A DNA stretch of 64,000 nt from JAGVSR01 sp031413815 (GTDB lineage Bacteria > Pseudomonadota > Alphaproteobacteria > Rhizobiales > Hyphomicrobiaceae), in NCBI GenBank assembly GCA_031413815.1, contig JANOFU010000005.1, forward strand, positions 11,809 through 75,808, in the 5' to 3' direction. Positions 18,606-27,402 of the stretch are shown piece by piece. A program made the translations under genes and the position numbers. Position 1 is the first letter of the stretch. Each line of letters begins with the position of its first letter. The notes below the pieces were generated by a model. That model searched no databases and was not told the DNA's origin. It worked only from the letters and a program-made list of their open reading frames with translations.

Positions 18606-19605
18606 GCAGATAGCGCGGCGACAACAGCACAATCGCCCATAGCAGGGCCGAGATCAGGCTGACAACCGCAAACCCACCGAAGCTGAGCCCCTGCGCGCCC
18701 GAGACCAAGGGGATGAGCGAGCGCAAGGACGTGTGGAATTTGCTTGGAATGAGCGCCGCAACACCAAATCGTTTAACGAACGAGTCCGCCTTCACCGCCG
18801 CCTCCCGGCTCCAGCTGCTGGGCCATGCGGTCTGCAGGACTGCTTGGTGTTTGCGGCCATTGGTGTAGGCCAACACATCGCCAAGCCAAGCGCCAGCTGC
18901 ACCGGCCAGTACGGCCAAGTACGGCTCGCCACCGGCAAACATGTACAAGCCGCCAACAGCGACGAACAACACCAGCGTCGGGATGGCCATCATCAGCATT
19001 GGGACGCTGTTCAGGAAAGCAATCACAAAGAGCAGCACGTTGGCAATGACCTGATGGTCGCGCACGAACGCGAGCAGCTCATCCTTAAACACCACCGCAA
19101 AGAAGCTCGGTGCGATAACGCCCGCCGACCAGATAAACGCACTGACAATGTTGGCGATCTGAAACGGCAATTGGCGCATCTGGAACATGCCAGCGACCAC
19201 TGGAATAACAGCGCGCACTGGGCCGAAGAAGTGGCCGAAAAAGACGCTCCACGCGCCATACTTTTCGAAGAACTCCTGACCGCGCGCGATCAGTTCAGGT
19301 TGCGATTTGAACGGCCAGATGTTGGGGATGCTGTCTTTGAAGTAGAGGCCGATCCAATAGGAGATGGCATATCCGAGGGACCCGCCGGCCCCGGCCGCAA
19401 TAATCGCTGGCCAGAGGATGCCAATGTCCGCGCCGCTGGCAGCCAACAGTCCAGTGACGCCCACCAGAATGGCGGTGCCTGGCCACAGGATCGACAGGAA
19501 GCAGAAGCTCTCGGCAAATGCGACCAGGAACGCCACGGGCACCGCCCACGACTCGTGCTCTTTGACGAAGGTCACGATGATCTGGACAAAATCCTGAACG
19601 GTCAT
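18586..19605 (-). CDS. Tandem DedA-family membrane protein (two VTT domains)
   Basis: This 339-residue protein is about twice the usual DedA length. The first half carries VAFLVAFAESFCFLS, GGSLGYAISYWIGLYF and HFFGPVRAVIPVVAGM. The second half repeats the pattern (AGAWLGDVLAYTNGR, IPSKFHTSLRSLIPLVSGA). Both halves keep the arginine-containing motif. I use the ATG at 19605 (MTVQDFVQII), since the longer start at 19644 adds a non-hydrophobic leader. It is convergent with btaB and overlaps it by 20 bases. A role in moving betaine lipids across the membrane is an inference from position. Confidence 0.88.
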   Translation of the reverse strand: MTVQDFVQIIVTFVKEHESWAVPVAFLVAFAESFCFLSILWPGTAILVGVTGLLAASGADIGILWPAIIAAGAGGSLGYAISYWIGLYFKDSIPNIWPFKSQPELIARGQEFFEKYGAWSVFFGHFFGPVRAVIPVVAGMFQMRQLPFQIANIVSAFIWSAGVIAPSFFAVVFKDELLAFVRDHQVIANVLLFVIAFLNSVPMLMMAIPTLVLFVAVGGLYMFAGGEPYLAVLAGAAGAWLGDVLAYTNGRKHQAVLQTAWPSSWSREAAVKADSFVKRFGVAALIPSKFHTSLRSLIPLVSGAQGLSFGGFAVVSLISALLWAIVLLSPRYLLSLLGY

Positions 19606-19709
19606 GCACGTGCTTTCGGCTGGGGCCCGGTCAAGTGGGGCCAAGGTCTTAGGTGGGACGAACTATCGTGCCTGCCAAGGGCTGTGTTGAAAAGGGGCTA
19701 GATGGCCGC

Positions 19710-20147
19710 TCAGCCCTTCTTGCAGCGGCGGTTGAATTCGTTGCCGAGCTCCCGGCCGACTTCTGCGGCCAGCATAACGCCACGTGACACCTGCGCCGGT
19801 GTCAGGCCGGTCCCGCTGCCGCGCAGGGACGAGGGCGCCCCATCGGCTTCCTGGCGGCCCTGCTGCAACTCGGTGCAGGACAGGTCTTTCTTTTTGGTTT
19901 TGAAGGCGAACAGCCGCACGCCCGAGGCGTATGCCGCGGCATTGACTGGCTCTTTGATCCACCCGCGGCTCTGATCTTGCACCAGTGTTTTGAGTGTCGC
20001 CTGCCGCTGACTGACACAGGCCGGGCTGTCGTCAACGCAGCCGAGACCCGCGCGCGGAATGGGCTCGGTGTTTTCGCCGACCGCACAGCCAGCGAGCAGC
20101 ATCACGGCGAGGAGAGCGCAAACGGCTGGTTTTTTGTCTGATATCAT
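19710..20147 (-). CDS. Putative lipoprotein
   Basis: This 145-residue protein has a signal peptide and lipobox (VCALLAVMLLAGC, Cys at residue 21). The ATG at 20147 follows GAGGA. The mature part contains two further Cys pairs and no recognised domain. A longer frame back to 20336 is mostly arginine-rich noise. Confidence 0.75.
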   Translation of the reverse strand: MISDKKPAVCALLAVMLLAGCAVGENTEPIPRAGLGCVDDSPACVSQRQATLKTLVQDQSRGWIKEPVNAAAYASGVRLFAFKTKKKDLSCTELQQGRQEADGAPSSLRGSGTGLTPAQVSRGVMLAAEVGRELGNEFNRRCKKG

Positions 20148-20312
20148 TGCGGTCCTCGAGCGTATCGATCGTGAGCGCTTAGGGGGGCCGAGTGGCGGGG
20201 TCAAGGCACACCTTACGGCCTTGAAAATTGCTGTTATGTGAGCGTGAGATAGCGCAAAGCGACGTGCCACAGCACGGGCCGGTTTGGCTGGTTTTCGATA
20301 GCGGAGGCAGCG

Positions 20313-21281
20313 ATGACACATGCGATTCGGTTGCATGAGTACGGCGGCCCTGAGGCTCTTCGGTGGGACCCAGTTGACGTTCCGGCACCTGGTCCCGGCC
20401 AGGTCCGGTTGCGCCAGCGCGCGGTGGGTCTCAACTACATCGACGTCTACCAGCGGTCGGGTCTCTACACGTTACCGGCGCTGCCTGCCGTTCTGGGCCT
20501 TGAGGGCGCGGGCGACGTGGTTGAAGCCGGTCCAGGGGTCACGGCGCTTCGAGTTGGCGATCGCGTCGCCTATGGCACGGAGCCGGGCGGCTACGCTGAA
20601 GATCGGGTGATCGCCGCCGACCGCGTCGTGAAACTGCCAGCGGGCGTCAGTTACGAGATGGCCGCCGCGATGATGCTGCAAGGCATGACGGTGCGCTATC
20701 TGTTCCGCGACACGTTTCAGGTGGGACCAGGAACTGTAATGCTGTTCCATGCGGCCGCGGGTGGCGTCGGGTTGATCGCCTGCCAATGGGCGAAGGCGCT
20801 GGGTGCAACGATGATTGGCACGGTCAGTTCCGCTGAGAAGGCCGGCCTCGCCAAAGCGCATGGCTGCACGCACGTGATCAACTCCAAAACCGAGAACTTC
20901 GCCGCCTGTGTTCGCGAGATCACCGGTGGCGCTGGCTGCGACGTCGTCTATGACTCGGTCGGCAAGGATACGTTCCCCGCATCACTCGAGTGCCTAAAGC
21001 CGAAAGGTCTATGGGTCAGCTTTGGCAATGCGTCTGGCCCGGTGCCGCCGTTTGAGCTCTCGGCGCTGAAAGGGTCGCTGTTTGTGACCCGTCCGTCGCT
21101 CATGGCCTACGTTTCGCGTCCAGCTGATCTTGCTGCGAACGCGTCTGAACTGTTGTCGATGGTCGAAAGCGGCGCGATCAAAATCCAAGTCAACCAGACC
21201 TACGCCTTGCGCGATGCGGCCGAAGCGCATCGCGATCTGGAAGCGCGCAAAACCACAGGCTCCACGGTTCTACTGCCCTGA
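20313..21281 (+). CDS. NADPH:quinone oxidoreductase (zeta-crystallin type)
   Basis: This 322-residue zinc-free medium-chain dehydrogenase reduces quinones with NADPH. Features are the NYIDVYQRSGLY segment typical of QorA, the Rossmann motif HAAAGGVGLIACQWAK (about residues 145-160) and DVVYDSVGKDTFPASLECL. It lacks the structural zinc Cys cluster. The ATG at 20313 has GGAGG upstream. It is flanked on both sides by minus-strand lipoprotein genes. Confidence 0.93.
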   Translation: MTHAIRLHEYGGPEALRWDPVDVPAPGPGQVRLRQRAVGLNYIDVYQRSGLYTLPALPAVLGLEGAGDVVEAGPGVTALRVGDRVAYGTEPGGYAEDRVIAADRVVKLPAGVSYEMAAAMMLQGMTVRYLFRDTFQVGPGTVMLFHAAAGGVGLIACQWAKALGATMIGTVSSAEKAGLAKAHGCTHVINSKTENFAACVREITGGAGCDVVYDSVGKDTFPASLECLKPKGLWVSFGNASGPVPPFELSALKGSLFVTRPSLMAYVSRPADLAANASELLSMVESGAIKIQVNQTYALRDAAEAHRDLEARKTTGSTVLLP

Positions 21282-21327
21282 CGTGGCGAGGTCGGTGCAT
21301 TATAATCCGCCCGCCTGTTTGAGAGGT

Positions 21328-21564
21328 TCAATCGACCAATCGCGCAGGATCGACCTCGCGGCCTGTAACGCGTTCGAACGCGATGGCTGATAAGACCTTG
21401 CTGGCCTTGACGTTCGGCACCTTTGTTTGCCGGGGATCAAGGCTGGGCGGCGGCACCGGCCCACCAAGATACGCCGCCGAGGCGTGACTGAATGCGGGTT
21501 GAGAGTCACTCGCGCATCCGCTGCAGGCCAGCGCCACTGCGAGACTTGCCAATCGCCCGATCAT
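21328..21564 (-). CDS. Small putative lipoprotein
   Basis: This 78-residue protein begins MIGRLASLAVALACSGCASD, with a lipobox at LACSGC. The mature part is short and Pro-rich (GGPVPPPSLDPRQ). The ATG at 21564 places the signal peptide correctly; reading from 21621 would bury it. Confidence 0.68.
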   Translation of the reverse strand: MIGRLASLAVALACSGCASDSQPAFSHASAAYLGGPVPPPSLDPRQTKVPNVKASKVLSAIAFERVTGREVDPARLVD

Positions 21565-21951
21565 GGACGTCCCCGCTCCCTCAAAAAAACCCGCGCCGCC
21601 TTGCCCAATTTTGGCGGCCATGGGGTGAGACTTAGACGTCGTTGCCTGAACCGTGTCTGAACGGCGTTAGTCTGGCATTTTTCAATCGTGGTTAGGCAGG
21701 CGTTAGCGGAGTTCTTAACTGCTCATTTCGCGGTGTTCGTCGGCCACACAATTGCGCCAGTATGGGGCAAGGATGTGCAATGATGTTCATGCTTCGCCTG
21801 AACATTTTCACTCCAAACCCTTGCGCAATTTACGAGTTTTAATCCGGATACTGACATCGTTACCGCACCGGAGCCGCACGCAAGACGGCATCAAATTTTG
21901 ATTCAGCAGAGCCAGCCGGGCCTGCCATCATCGCCGGTAGGGATGTGTCGA
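21565..21951. other. Intergenic region without recognisable features
   Basis: About 390 bases between a leftward lipoprotein gene and a rightward Sel1-like gene. It is somewhat richer in A and T than its neighbours and probably contains both promoters; I see no gene, terminator or clear operator. Confidence 0.4.
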
Positions 21952-21963
21952 ATGGAGTTTGTT

Positions 21964-22233
21964 ATGGCGCGATTGGAAATGACATCGCACGATATGGTCG
22001 AGAGTGCTGCCCAAGGTGGTGCACCAGACGCATTGTTCGAGTTGGGGCTGATGTATTGCTCCGGCCGTGAAGCGCCACTCGATCTGGTTCAGGCCCACAA
22101 GTGGTTCAACCTCGCAGCTATGCGGGGCAACGACGAAGCGAAGCGCTACCGTCTTGAGATCTCCAGCGAGATGACCAAGCTGCAGATCGCGGAAGCGCAG
22201 CGGCAGGCGCGCCAGTGGTTGTCGGTTCACTAG
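21964..22233 (+). CDS. Sel1/TPR-like repeat protein
   Basis: This 89-residue soluble protein contains one Sel1-type repeat (DALFELGLMYCSGREAPLDL, then VQAHKWFNLAAMRGNDEAK). I use the ATG at 21964 (MARLEMTSHDM), which has GGAG six bases upstream; an in-frame ATG at 21952 is the alternative. Sel1 repeats mediate protein-protein contacts; the partner is unknown. Confidence 0.82.
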   Translation: MARLEMTSHDMVESAAQGGAPDALFELGLMYCSGREAPLDLVQAHKWFNLAAMRGNDEAKRYRLEISSEMTKLQIAEAQRQARQWLSVH

Positions 22234-22251
22234 TGTGAACAGGGGCGTGTG

Positions 22252-22866
22252 CTAGCAGTCGCTGAATAGCGAGGCGAGACACGTCCACGACTTCTTGGCG
22301 GCATTGCCGATCGCAGATCCGGCGTTTTCAATCTGCTCACCGGTCTTTTTTGCGGTGTCTGACACCGCCTCGCCCGCTTTGCCCAAGTTCTCCTTGGTCG
22401 TCTCGACGGAGTTCTTTGTCAATTCCTCGACGGTTCGCGGCGGCTGATTGGGCTTCTCAGCATGGTCTTTGCCCCTGTCAGGCTTGGCAGCGTTGCTCGT
22501 ATCGGGCTTATCAGGCGCAGCTGCCTGCTCAGCTGGTTCAATACCGGACGGCGTGGCGAGGGGTGCATCGACAGGCCCATCAGAGACGCTGCGGCCTGCC
22601 ACAACCTTTTCAGGTCCGTTGCAGTTCTCCTGCGAAAACTTCTCGATGCTGCAGCGCTCATGCCCGCCCGCCGTCGCCAGCTGTTTGACGCACGCGATCT
22701 GGCTCACCGGGTCCGCCGGCATTCCCTCCGGCATGCCTTTGACCGTGCAGCGGTACGTTGCGTCCGGCCCGGAGCAGGCGACGCAATAGCCGTTGGCGCT
22801 CACTGCGGTTGCAGCGATGCCGGACATCGTCACCAGCGCTAAGCGCATTAGCCATTGCGTACTCAT
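22252..22866 (-). CDS. Exported Cys-containing protein with low-complexity tail
   Basis: This 204-residue protein has a signal peptide (LMRLALVTMSGIAATAVSANG) and a Cys-rich N-domain with six cysteines (YCVACSGPDATYRC, IACVKQL, ERCSIEKF, NCNGPE). A Pro/Asp/Lys linker and an amphipathic helix resembling apolipoprotein-like repeats (TTKENLGKAGEAVSDTAKK) follow. It is predicted to be periplasmic. No functional assignment. Confidence 0.72.
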   Translation of the reverse strand: MSTQWLMRLALVTMSGIAATAVSANGYCVACSGPDATYRCTVKGMPEGMPADPVSQIACVKQLATAGGHERCSIEKFSQENCNGPEKVVAGRSVSDGPVDAPLATPSGIEPAEQAAAPDKPDTSNAAKPDRGKDHAEKPNQPPRTVEELTKNSVETTKENLGKAGEAVSDTAKKTGEQIENAGSAIGNAAKKSWTCLASLFSDC

Positions 22867-23010
22867 GTTCTAGTCCCACCCACAAACATCATAACCTGTC
22901 ATAGGAGTGGATAAGGGCGTTCGTCGGGCAAGGCCAGAAGAACCACTGGAACGCCCGGAAATAGGGTCCACAGCCGCGGGCGTTCAGCTTGCAATCGGGT
23001 AGGGGCGCCC

Positions 23011-24666
23011 TTATACGGGTGCTTCGCCGATATTGGAGACGTGGCCGAGTGGCTGAAGGCGGCGCTTTGCTAAAGCGTTATACGTGGAAACATGTATCCA
23101 GGGTTCGAATCCCTGCGTCTCCGCCATTTTACATTTCCCGCCCTGAACCGCCTCTAAAGCCTTGAAAGGTAAGGTGGTTTTTGGGGTTCTAAATCCTCCA
23201 TTCCGGCAGTATGCCAAGCGGTCCGCGAAGGTCAATTTCAGCACCAGTTTCTTGTCGTCTAGGCGGTCAGAAACCCATAGTTCTTGCGGGTTTTCGAGGA
23301 AGCGGAAGGCGAGTTCAAACTGTTCGGCAGAGCCGCGCTTGGGGAAGGCGTTCGCTTGCAGCTTCTCGATGATGACCAGCTTCTCTCTTTCGAGATTCGC
23401 AATGCGCCGCTCATAGGCCGCGATGACCGAGGCCGTGGAGGATTCCACGATCCGGTCAAGCATCTGCTCGATCTGCTGCTCGGTCTTGCGCAGATCATCG
23501 CGCAGGGCCTTGGCGATTTCCTCGGTGCGGCTGGCGCGCTGCTCCCATGCTTTGAAGAACAGGTCTTTGAACAGGTCAGCCGTTTCCACTGAGGGGCGCA
23601 GGCCTTCCAGCAACGTGCCGAACTGTTCCTCGATCATATCGCGCTTGATGGACTTGCCACGGCACGCGCAGCCTTTGTTGAAGCAGAAGTAATAAGGGTG
23701 CTTCTTCCCGGTCTTGCTCTTCGACCAGCCTGCGGTGAGCGGCCCGCCGCACTCGGCGCACACGGCATAGCCGCGCAGCGGAAAATCCTCGCCGATATCT
23801 TGGTTGGAAAACACGCGCAGCCCGCCCTTGATGCGGCGCTGGATGGTCTCGTAGGTAGATAGGTCGATCAGGCCCTCGTGATGGCCCTTGCGCAAGGGCA
23901 CGCCCCAATGGGGCACTTCGATGTATCCGGCATAGTGCGGGCGGCTGAGAAGGCGCAGCACTTCCTCATATCTGACGCTGCCGTTCTGCGCCTTACACGG
24001 ATACTCCGGCTGGGATTCGAGGAAGCGCTTTACTTCGCCTTGTGTCTGAAAACGCCCGGACGCATAGCCCTCAAGGGCTTCTTGCACGATTGTTGCCAAC
24101 GGCTCATCGCGTACGAGCAGCTTCCCGTGCCCGGCAACCTTCTTGTAGGCGTAGCCGGTGGGCGCATGAAACACCCAATAGCCATTCATAGCGCGGGCAC
24201 GCATCCGGTTCTTGGTCTGCTCACCGTTCTTCTGGCGCTGGTGCTGGCTAGCACTCGCCAGCACGTTCTCGACGAAGATGGAGTCTGAATCATCGCCGAA
24301 TGTGATGGAAGGGCTTTCCAGCTTGCCGCCGGCGAGGCTGATAGCCAAGCGCAGGTCAGTGTGAACGCGCGTGTCACGCGCAAGGCGGCTAATGTCATCG
24401 ATGATGACGGCAATCTCGCCGCTGCCGCTGTGGTGCTTGAGATAGGAAAGCATCGCCATTACGCCGGGCCGCTCGGAGAGTGAGCCGGAGATAGCTTTAT
24501 CGAAGAAGGTCTCTACGACCTCATAGCCTTTGCGCTCGGCATATTCCTGGCAGCGCATGGCTTGGGATTCGAGGCCGTGCCCCTCCTCCACCTGCTTGGC
24601 GCTGGAAACGCGGGCATAGATGACAGCCCGTGTGGTCTGTGATTTTGCGTTGTCGTTGGCGCTCAT
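23011..24666 (-). CDS. Large serine recombinase at tRNA-Ser
   Basis: This 551-residue site-specific recombinase has an N-terminal resolvase domain (AVIYARVSSAKQVEEGHGL, catalytic Ser near residue 21; IIDDISRLARD), then a recombinase domain, a zinc ribbon (CAECGGPLTAG ... CFNKGCACRG) and a coiled coil (residues about 400-450). Such enzymes integrate and excise islands or phages. Its C-terminal 30 or so codons (MAETQGFEPWI onward) are antisense to the tRNA-Ser gene, so the element-encoded protein reads across the attachment junction. The start overlaps the stop of the upstream small gene (ATGA). Confidence 0.92.
   Translation of the reverse strand: MSANDNAKSQTTRAVIYARVSSAKQVEEGHGLESQAMRCQEYAERKGYEVVETFFDKAISGSLSERPGVMAMLSYLKHHSGSGEIAVIIDDISRLARDTRVHTDLRLAISLAGGKLESPSITFGDDSDSIFVENVLASASQHQRQKNGEQTKNRMRARAMNGYWVFHAPTGYAYKKVAGHGKLLVRDEPLATIVQEALEGYASGRFQTQGEVKRFLESQPEYPCKAQNGSVRYEEVLRLLSRPHYAGYIEVPHWGVPLRKGHHEGLIDLSTYETIQRRIKGGLRVFSNQDIGEDFPLRGYAVCAECGGPLTAGWSKSKTGKKHPYYFCFNKGCACRGKSIKRDMIEEQFGTLLEGLRPSVETADLFKDLFFKAWEQRASRTEEIAKALRDDLRKTEQQIEQMLDRIVESSTASVIAAYERRIANLEREKLVIIEKLQANAFPKRGSAEQFELAFRFLENPQELWVSDRLDDKKLVLKLTFADRLAYCRNGGFRTPKTTLPFKALEAVQGGKCKMAETQGFEPWIHVSTYNALAKRRLQPLGHVSNIGEAPV
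23035..23126 (+). tRNA. tRNA-Ser (anticodon GCU)
   Basis: The acceptor stem GGAGACG/CGTCTCC, a long variable arm typical of class II tRNA-Ser, the T arm GGTTCGAATCC and an encoded CCA end are all visible. The anticodon loop TTGCTAA gives GCT, which reads AGC and AGU codons. The 3' end abuts the recombinase gene, making this the probable integration site of the adjacent island. Confidence 0.96.
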
Positions 24667-24965
24667 GCTCTCCTTCCTCGTGTTTCCGGCTCCTTCTCGG
24701 CTCGCAATGCGGCGTTGTCATTCGCGGCTGTGGCGCTGGTTTGTTTGACGGCAGGAAAGCTTATCACATTGGCCGCGTCAAAGCCCGATTTTAGTGAAGA
24801 AATATGAGGCTTTGCGCTCTCCGCCCTGCCACTGAACGCATCATCGACGAAGCACTGCGCAATGAGCCAGAGCGTGCGGATGAACTCGGCTTTCTCAGCC
24901 TCGCTGAGATCCATACCATCGAGGTGATGGAGGAAGTTTTGTGGATCGAATGACGTGTGAGGCAT
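24663..24965 (-). CDS. Small protein coupled to the serine recombinase
   Basis: This 100-residue protein begins MPHTSFDPQNFLHHLDGMDL and has a helical segment EAEKAEFIRTLWLIAQCFVD. AAAGGA precedes the ATG at 24965. The stop overlaps the recombinase start (ATGA), so they are probably co-translated, suggesting a directionality or accessory role (inference). No DNA-binding motif is evident. Confidence 0.75.
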   Translation of the reverse strand: MPHTSFDPQNFLHHLDGMDLSEAEKAEFIRTLWLIAQCFVDDAFSGRAESAKPHISSLKSGFDAANVISFPAVKQTSATAANDNAALRAEKEPETRGRRA

Positions 24966-25609
24966 GGCGCATTCCTTTCTGCGCCAATTTATCAACGCTA
25001 GCGGTTCTGCTTGGGTGGAAGCGCTCAAGATGGCGCTAGCACTAGGATCACTAGAAATAGAAAAGGGGGTGCGCATGCACCCCTGCCCCTCGGCGAGAGC
25101 GGGGGTAGCAAGCGCAAGGTGGCTCCGAACGAGGGGCCCCGCTTTGCAAAAGCGGGGATGCGTTTGGATGCCTTGCGCGCGCGTGGGGCAGAGCCCCATA
25201 GCCTCTTCCCTTTGCGTCAAGGATCGAAGCCCGCAGGGCCGAGACCGCTCTGCACGTGAGGGCTCGGTTCACGAGAGCCTGGCCCCGGCTCGCAGAGACG
25301 GGGAGACGCCTGAAGACGAATGTTGGTCGCGTTGTTGAGAGCGGGATGCGCCGGTACCCGCCACCTACGGCGACAAAAGCAGTGAGTGTTGCTTGTGCCT
25401 GAGGGGCGAGCGCCGATTTGGAAGGAGCCCTCAACGGCCGGGTGACTGATAAGACACTGGGACCAAGTGGAACTTTTTGAACGCTCGATGCGTTTTTTTT
25501 AAATAATTGATTGAATTCCGCAGCGAAAGCTTCGCACCAAAACTTGCTGTAAGTAGCGTGCGCGTGGTCATGCCAAACGTTCGGCTCAATATTAGAACTG
25601 AGGCTGGCA
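24966..25609. other. Non-coding block with several GC-rich hairpins
   Basis: This 644-base stretch lies between the recombinase pair and the accessory operon. Perfect stems are seen at 25066-25083 (GGGGTGC/GCACCCC), 25137-25157 (CCCCGCTTT/AAAGCGGGG) and 25184-25198 (TGGGGC/GCCCCA). A 188-codon minus-strand frame across it looks like translated structured DNA, not a protein. The last 150 bases are AT-rich and likely hold the promoter of the rightward operon. Confidence 0.5.
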
Positions 25610-26707
25610 ATGATCAATCGACGAATGTTTCTTTGGGGTGGTGGAAGTTCGGCCCTAGCTTTGGCAGGTGCCGCCTATGTTGGACTCAAAGACCAAGGCT
25701 CAATGGAGGAATATGAAGCGTTCGTTGCTGCAACGCGTGCGACGCCCAACCATATGCCCGAGACGCGCGATTTAATCCGTTACGCCACGCTCGCAGCCAA
25801 CAGTCACAATTCACAGCCTTGGCGATTTAAGGTCGAACAACGCGCCATCACGATCATTCCAGACTTCACGCGACGCCTTGCAGCCGTCGATCCAGACAAT
25901 CATCATCTATTTGCAAGTCTGGGCTGTGCGGCAGAAAATCTCAGCATCGCAGCGGCCGCCAGCAATAAGACGGGCACGTTGATCTTCGATCCCAAGAATG
26001 AGGGGTCCATCTCATTTGTGTTTGGAACAAGTTTGATCGATGATCGCTTGCTTTTCGATGCGATCCCAAAGCGGCAATCGACGCGCGGCGAATATGACGG
26101 AAGGCCTGTCAACGCCGGTGATCTGACTGCACTCGTCAACAGTGCGGCGATGCCGGGCGTTGATCTAGTGTTGATTACTAACCGAACACAGATGGACAGA
26201 GTCCGGGATCTCGTGATCGCGGGCAACACCGCGCAGATGGCGGACCCCGCCTTCATGCGAGAGCTCGAAACATGGCTGCGCTTCAGTCCGCGTCGAGCAA
26301 TGCAAACTGGCGATGGCCTCTTCGGCGCAACCACCGGCAATCCTACGCTTCCGGACTGGCTAGGTCGTTCAATGCTGGGCTTCGTATTCAAGGCGGATGC
26401 TGAAAACGACAAATACGCTGGGCAGATGGCATCGTCCGCAGGTGTTGCCGTGTTTGTGGCCCAGAAGGACGATCCAGAACACTGGGTGCTCGCCGGACGC
26501 GCCTGCCAGCGCTTTGCATTAAAGGCGACCGCGCTCGGCATGAAGCACGCCTTCATCAACCAGCCCGTCGAAGTTCCAAGCCTGCGGCCCGATCTGGCAG
26601 CCCTGGTTGGCATGCCGGGACGCCGACCGGATATCGTGATGCGCTTTGGTTACGGCCCGGCACTTCCATACTCCGCACGCAGGCCGGTGGAAGCGGTGCT
26701 AGTTTGA
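25610..26707 (+). CDS. Tat-exported nitroreductase-like (Acg family) protein
   Basis: This 365-residue protein begins with a twin-arginine signal (INRRMFLWGGGSSALALAGA). It is followed by a duplicated, degenerate nitroreductase fold of the Acg type, with RYATLAANSHNSQPWRFKV for FMN binding, RQSTRGEYDGRPV, and a C-terminal LGMKHAFINQPVEVPSLRP segment. Acg proteins bind FMN without proven reductase activity. It is the first gene of an eight-gene chain: the next start codon (TTG) overlaps its stop. GAGG lies just before the ATG. Confidence 0.85.
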   Translation: MINRRMFLWGGGSSALALAGAAYVGLKDQGSMEEYEAFVAATRATPNHMPETRDLIRYATLAANSHNSQPWRFKVEQRAITIIPDFTRRLAAVDPDNHHLFASLGCAAENLSIAAAASNKTGTLIFDPKNEGSISFVFGTSLIDDRLLFDAIPKRQSTRGEYDGRPVNAGDLTALVNSAAMPGVDLVLITNRTQMDRVRDLVIAGNTAQMADPAFMRELETWLRFSPRRAMQTGDGLFGATTGNPTLPDWLGRSMLGFVFKADAENDKYAGQMASSAGVAVFVAQKDDPEHWVLAGRACQRFALKATALGMKHAFINQPVEVPSLRPDLAALVGMPGRRPDIVMRFGYGPALPYSARRPVEAVLV

Positions 26708-27402
26708 CAGCGCCCTTCACAATCGAGCAGTTTCTAGAAGTCTTCGTTACGTACAATACAGCGATTTGGCCGATGCAAGTGGCCGCGCTTTTGCTGGGGC
26801 TCATTGCGATCACAGCCCTCTGGCGAGAGTGGCCGATCGCAGCACGTTTGATCCCGGCCATCCTCGCGCTCATGTGGGCGGTGAACGGGATTGGCTATCA
26901 ATTCCTGTTCTTCACCACGATCAATCCGGCTGCGACAGTGTTCGCCGTTTTCTTCGTGGCGCAGGCCATTCTGTTCGCAATCAGTGCCATATCGGCGACA
27001 AGCCTGCGATTTGAAACCGGACGGGATTTCCGAACGCTGATCGGCGCTGGATGCATCATCTATGCAATGGCGATCTATCCGATTATCGGAATTTGGGCCG
27101 GCCACGGTCTAATGGAGGGGCCGATGTTCGGTGTAGCGCCCTGTCCCACAACGATCTTCACCATCGGCATCCTGCTCCTGGCGCGCGGCAAGTGGGTTGT
27201 TTGGCTGTCAGTCATCCCGATCCTATGGTCGGTAGTTGGCCTCGCTGCGGCACTGCAACTGGGCATTCCCGAAGACTTTGGGCTTCCGGTCGCGGGCGGC
27301 GCGCTGTTTGTTTTTCTGGTTGTGGACATCATGCTAGGCGAACGACGCAGAAAGTTGGCTGGCCTTGTAATGGGACCAACTGATGCGCGGGTGTCGGAGT
27401 GA
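26704..27402 (+). CDS. DUF6064-type membrane protein
   Basis: This 232-residue polytopic protein has about six to seven hydrophobic helices. The APCPTTIFTIGILLLA segment is the hallmark I associate with DUF6064. The start is a TTG that overlaps the previous stop (TTGA), and its own stop overlaps the next GTG (GTGA). The function of the family is unknown. Confidence 0.78.
   Translation: MTAPFTIEQFLEVFVTYNTAIWPMQVAALLLGLIAITALWREWPIAARLIPAILALMWAVNGIGYQFLFFTTINPAATVFAVFFVAQAILFAISAISATSLRFETGRDFRTLIGAGCIIYAMAIYPIIGIWAGHGLMEGPMFGVAPCPTTIFTIGILLLARGKWVVWLSVIPILWSVVGLAAALQLGIPEDFGLPVAGGALFVFLVVDIMLGERRRKLAGLVMGPTDARVSE

Noticed and set aside
25051..25617. 188-codon minus-strand open frame across the hairpin block
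   Set aside because: It has no ribosome site, its composition is biased toward Arg, Ala and Pro, and it reads through several perfect hairpins, so it is probably structured non-coding DNA.
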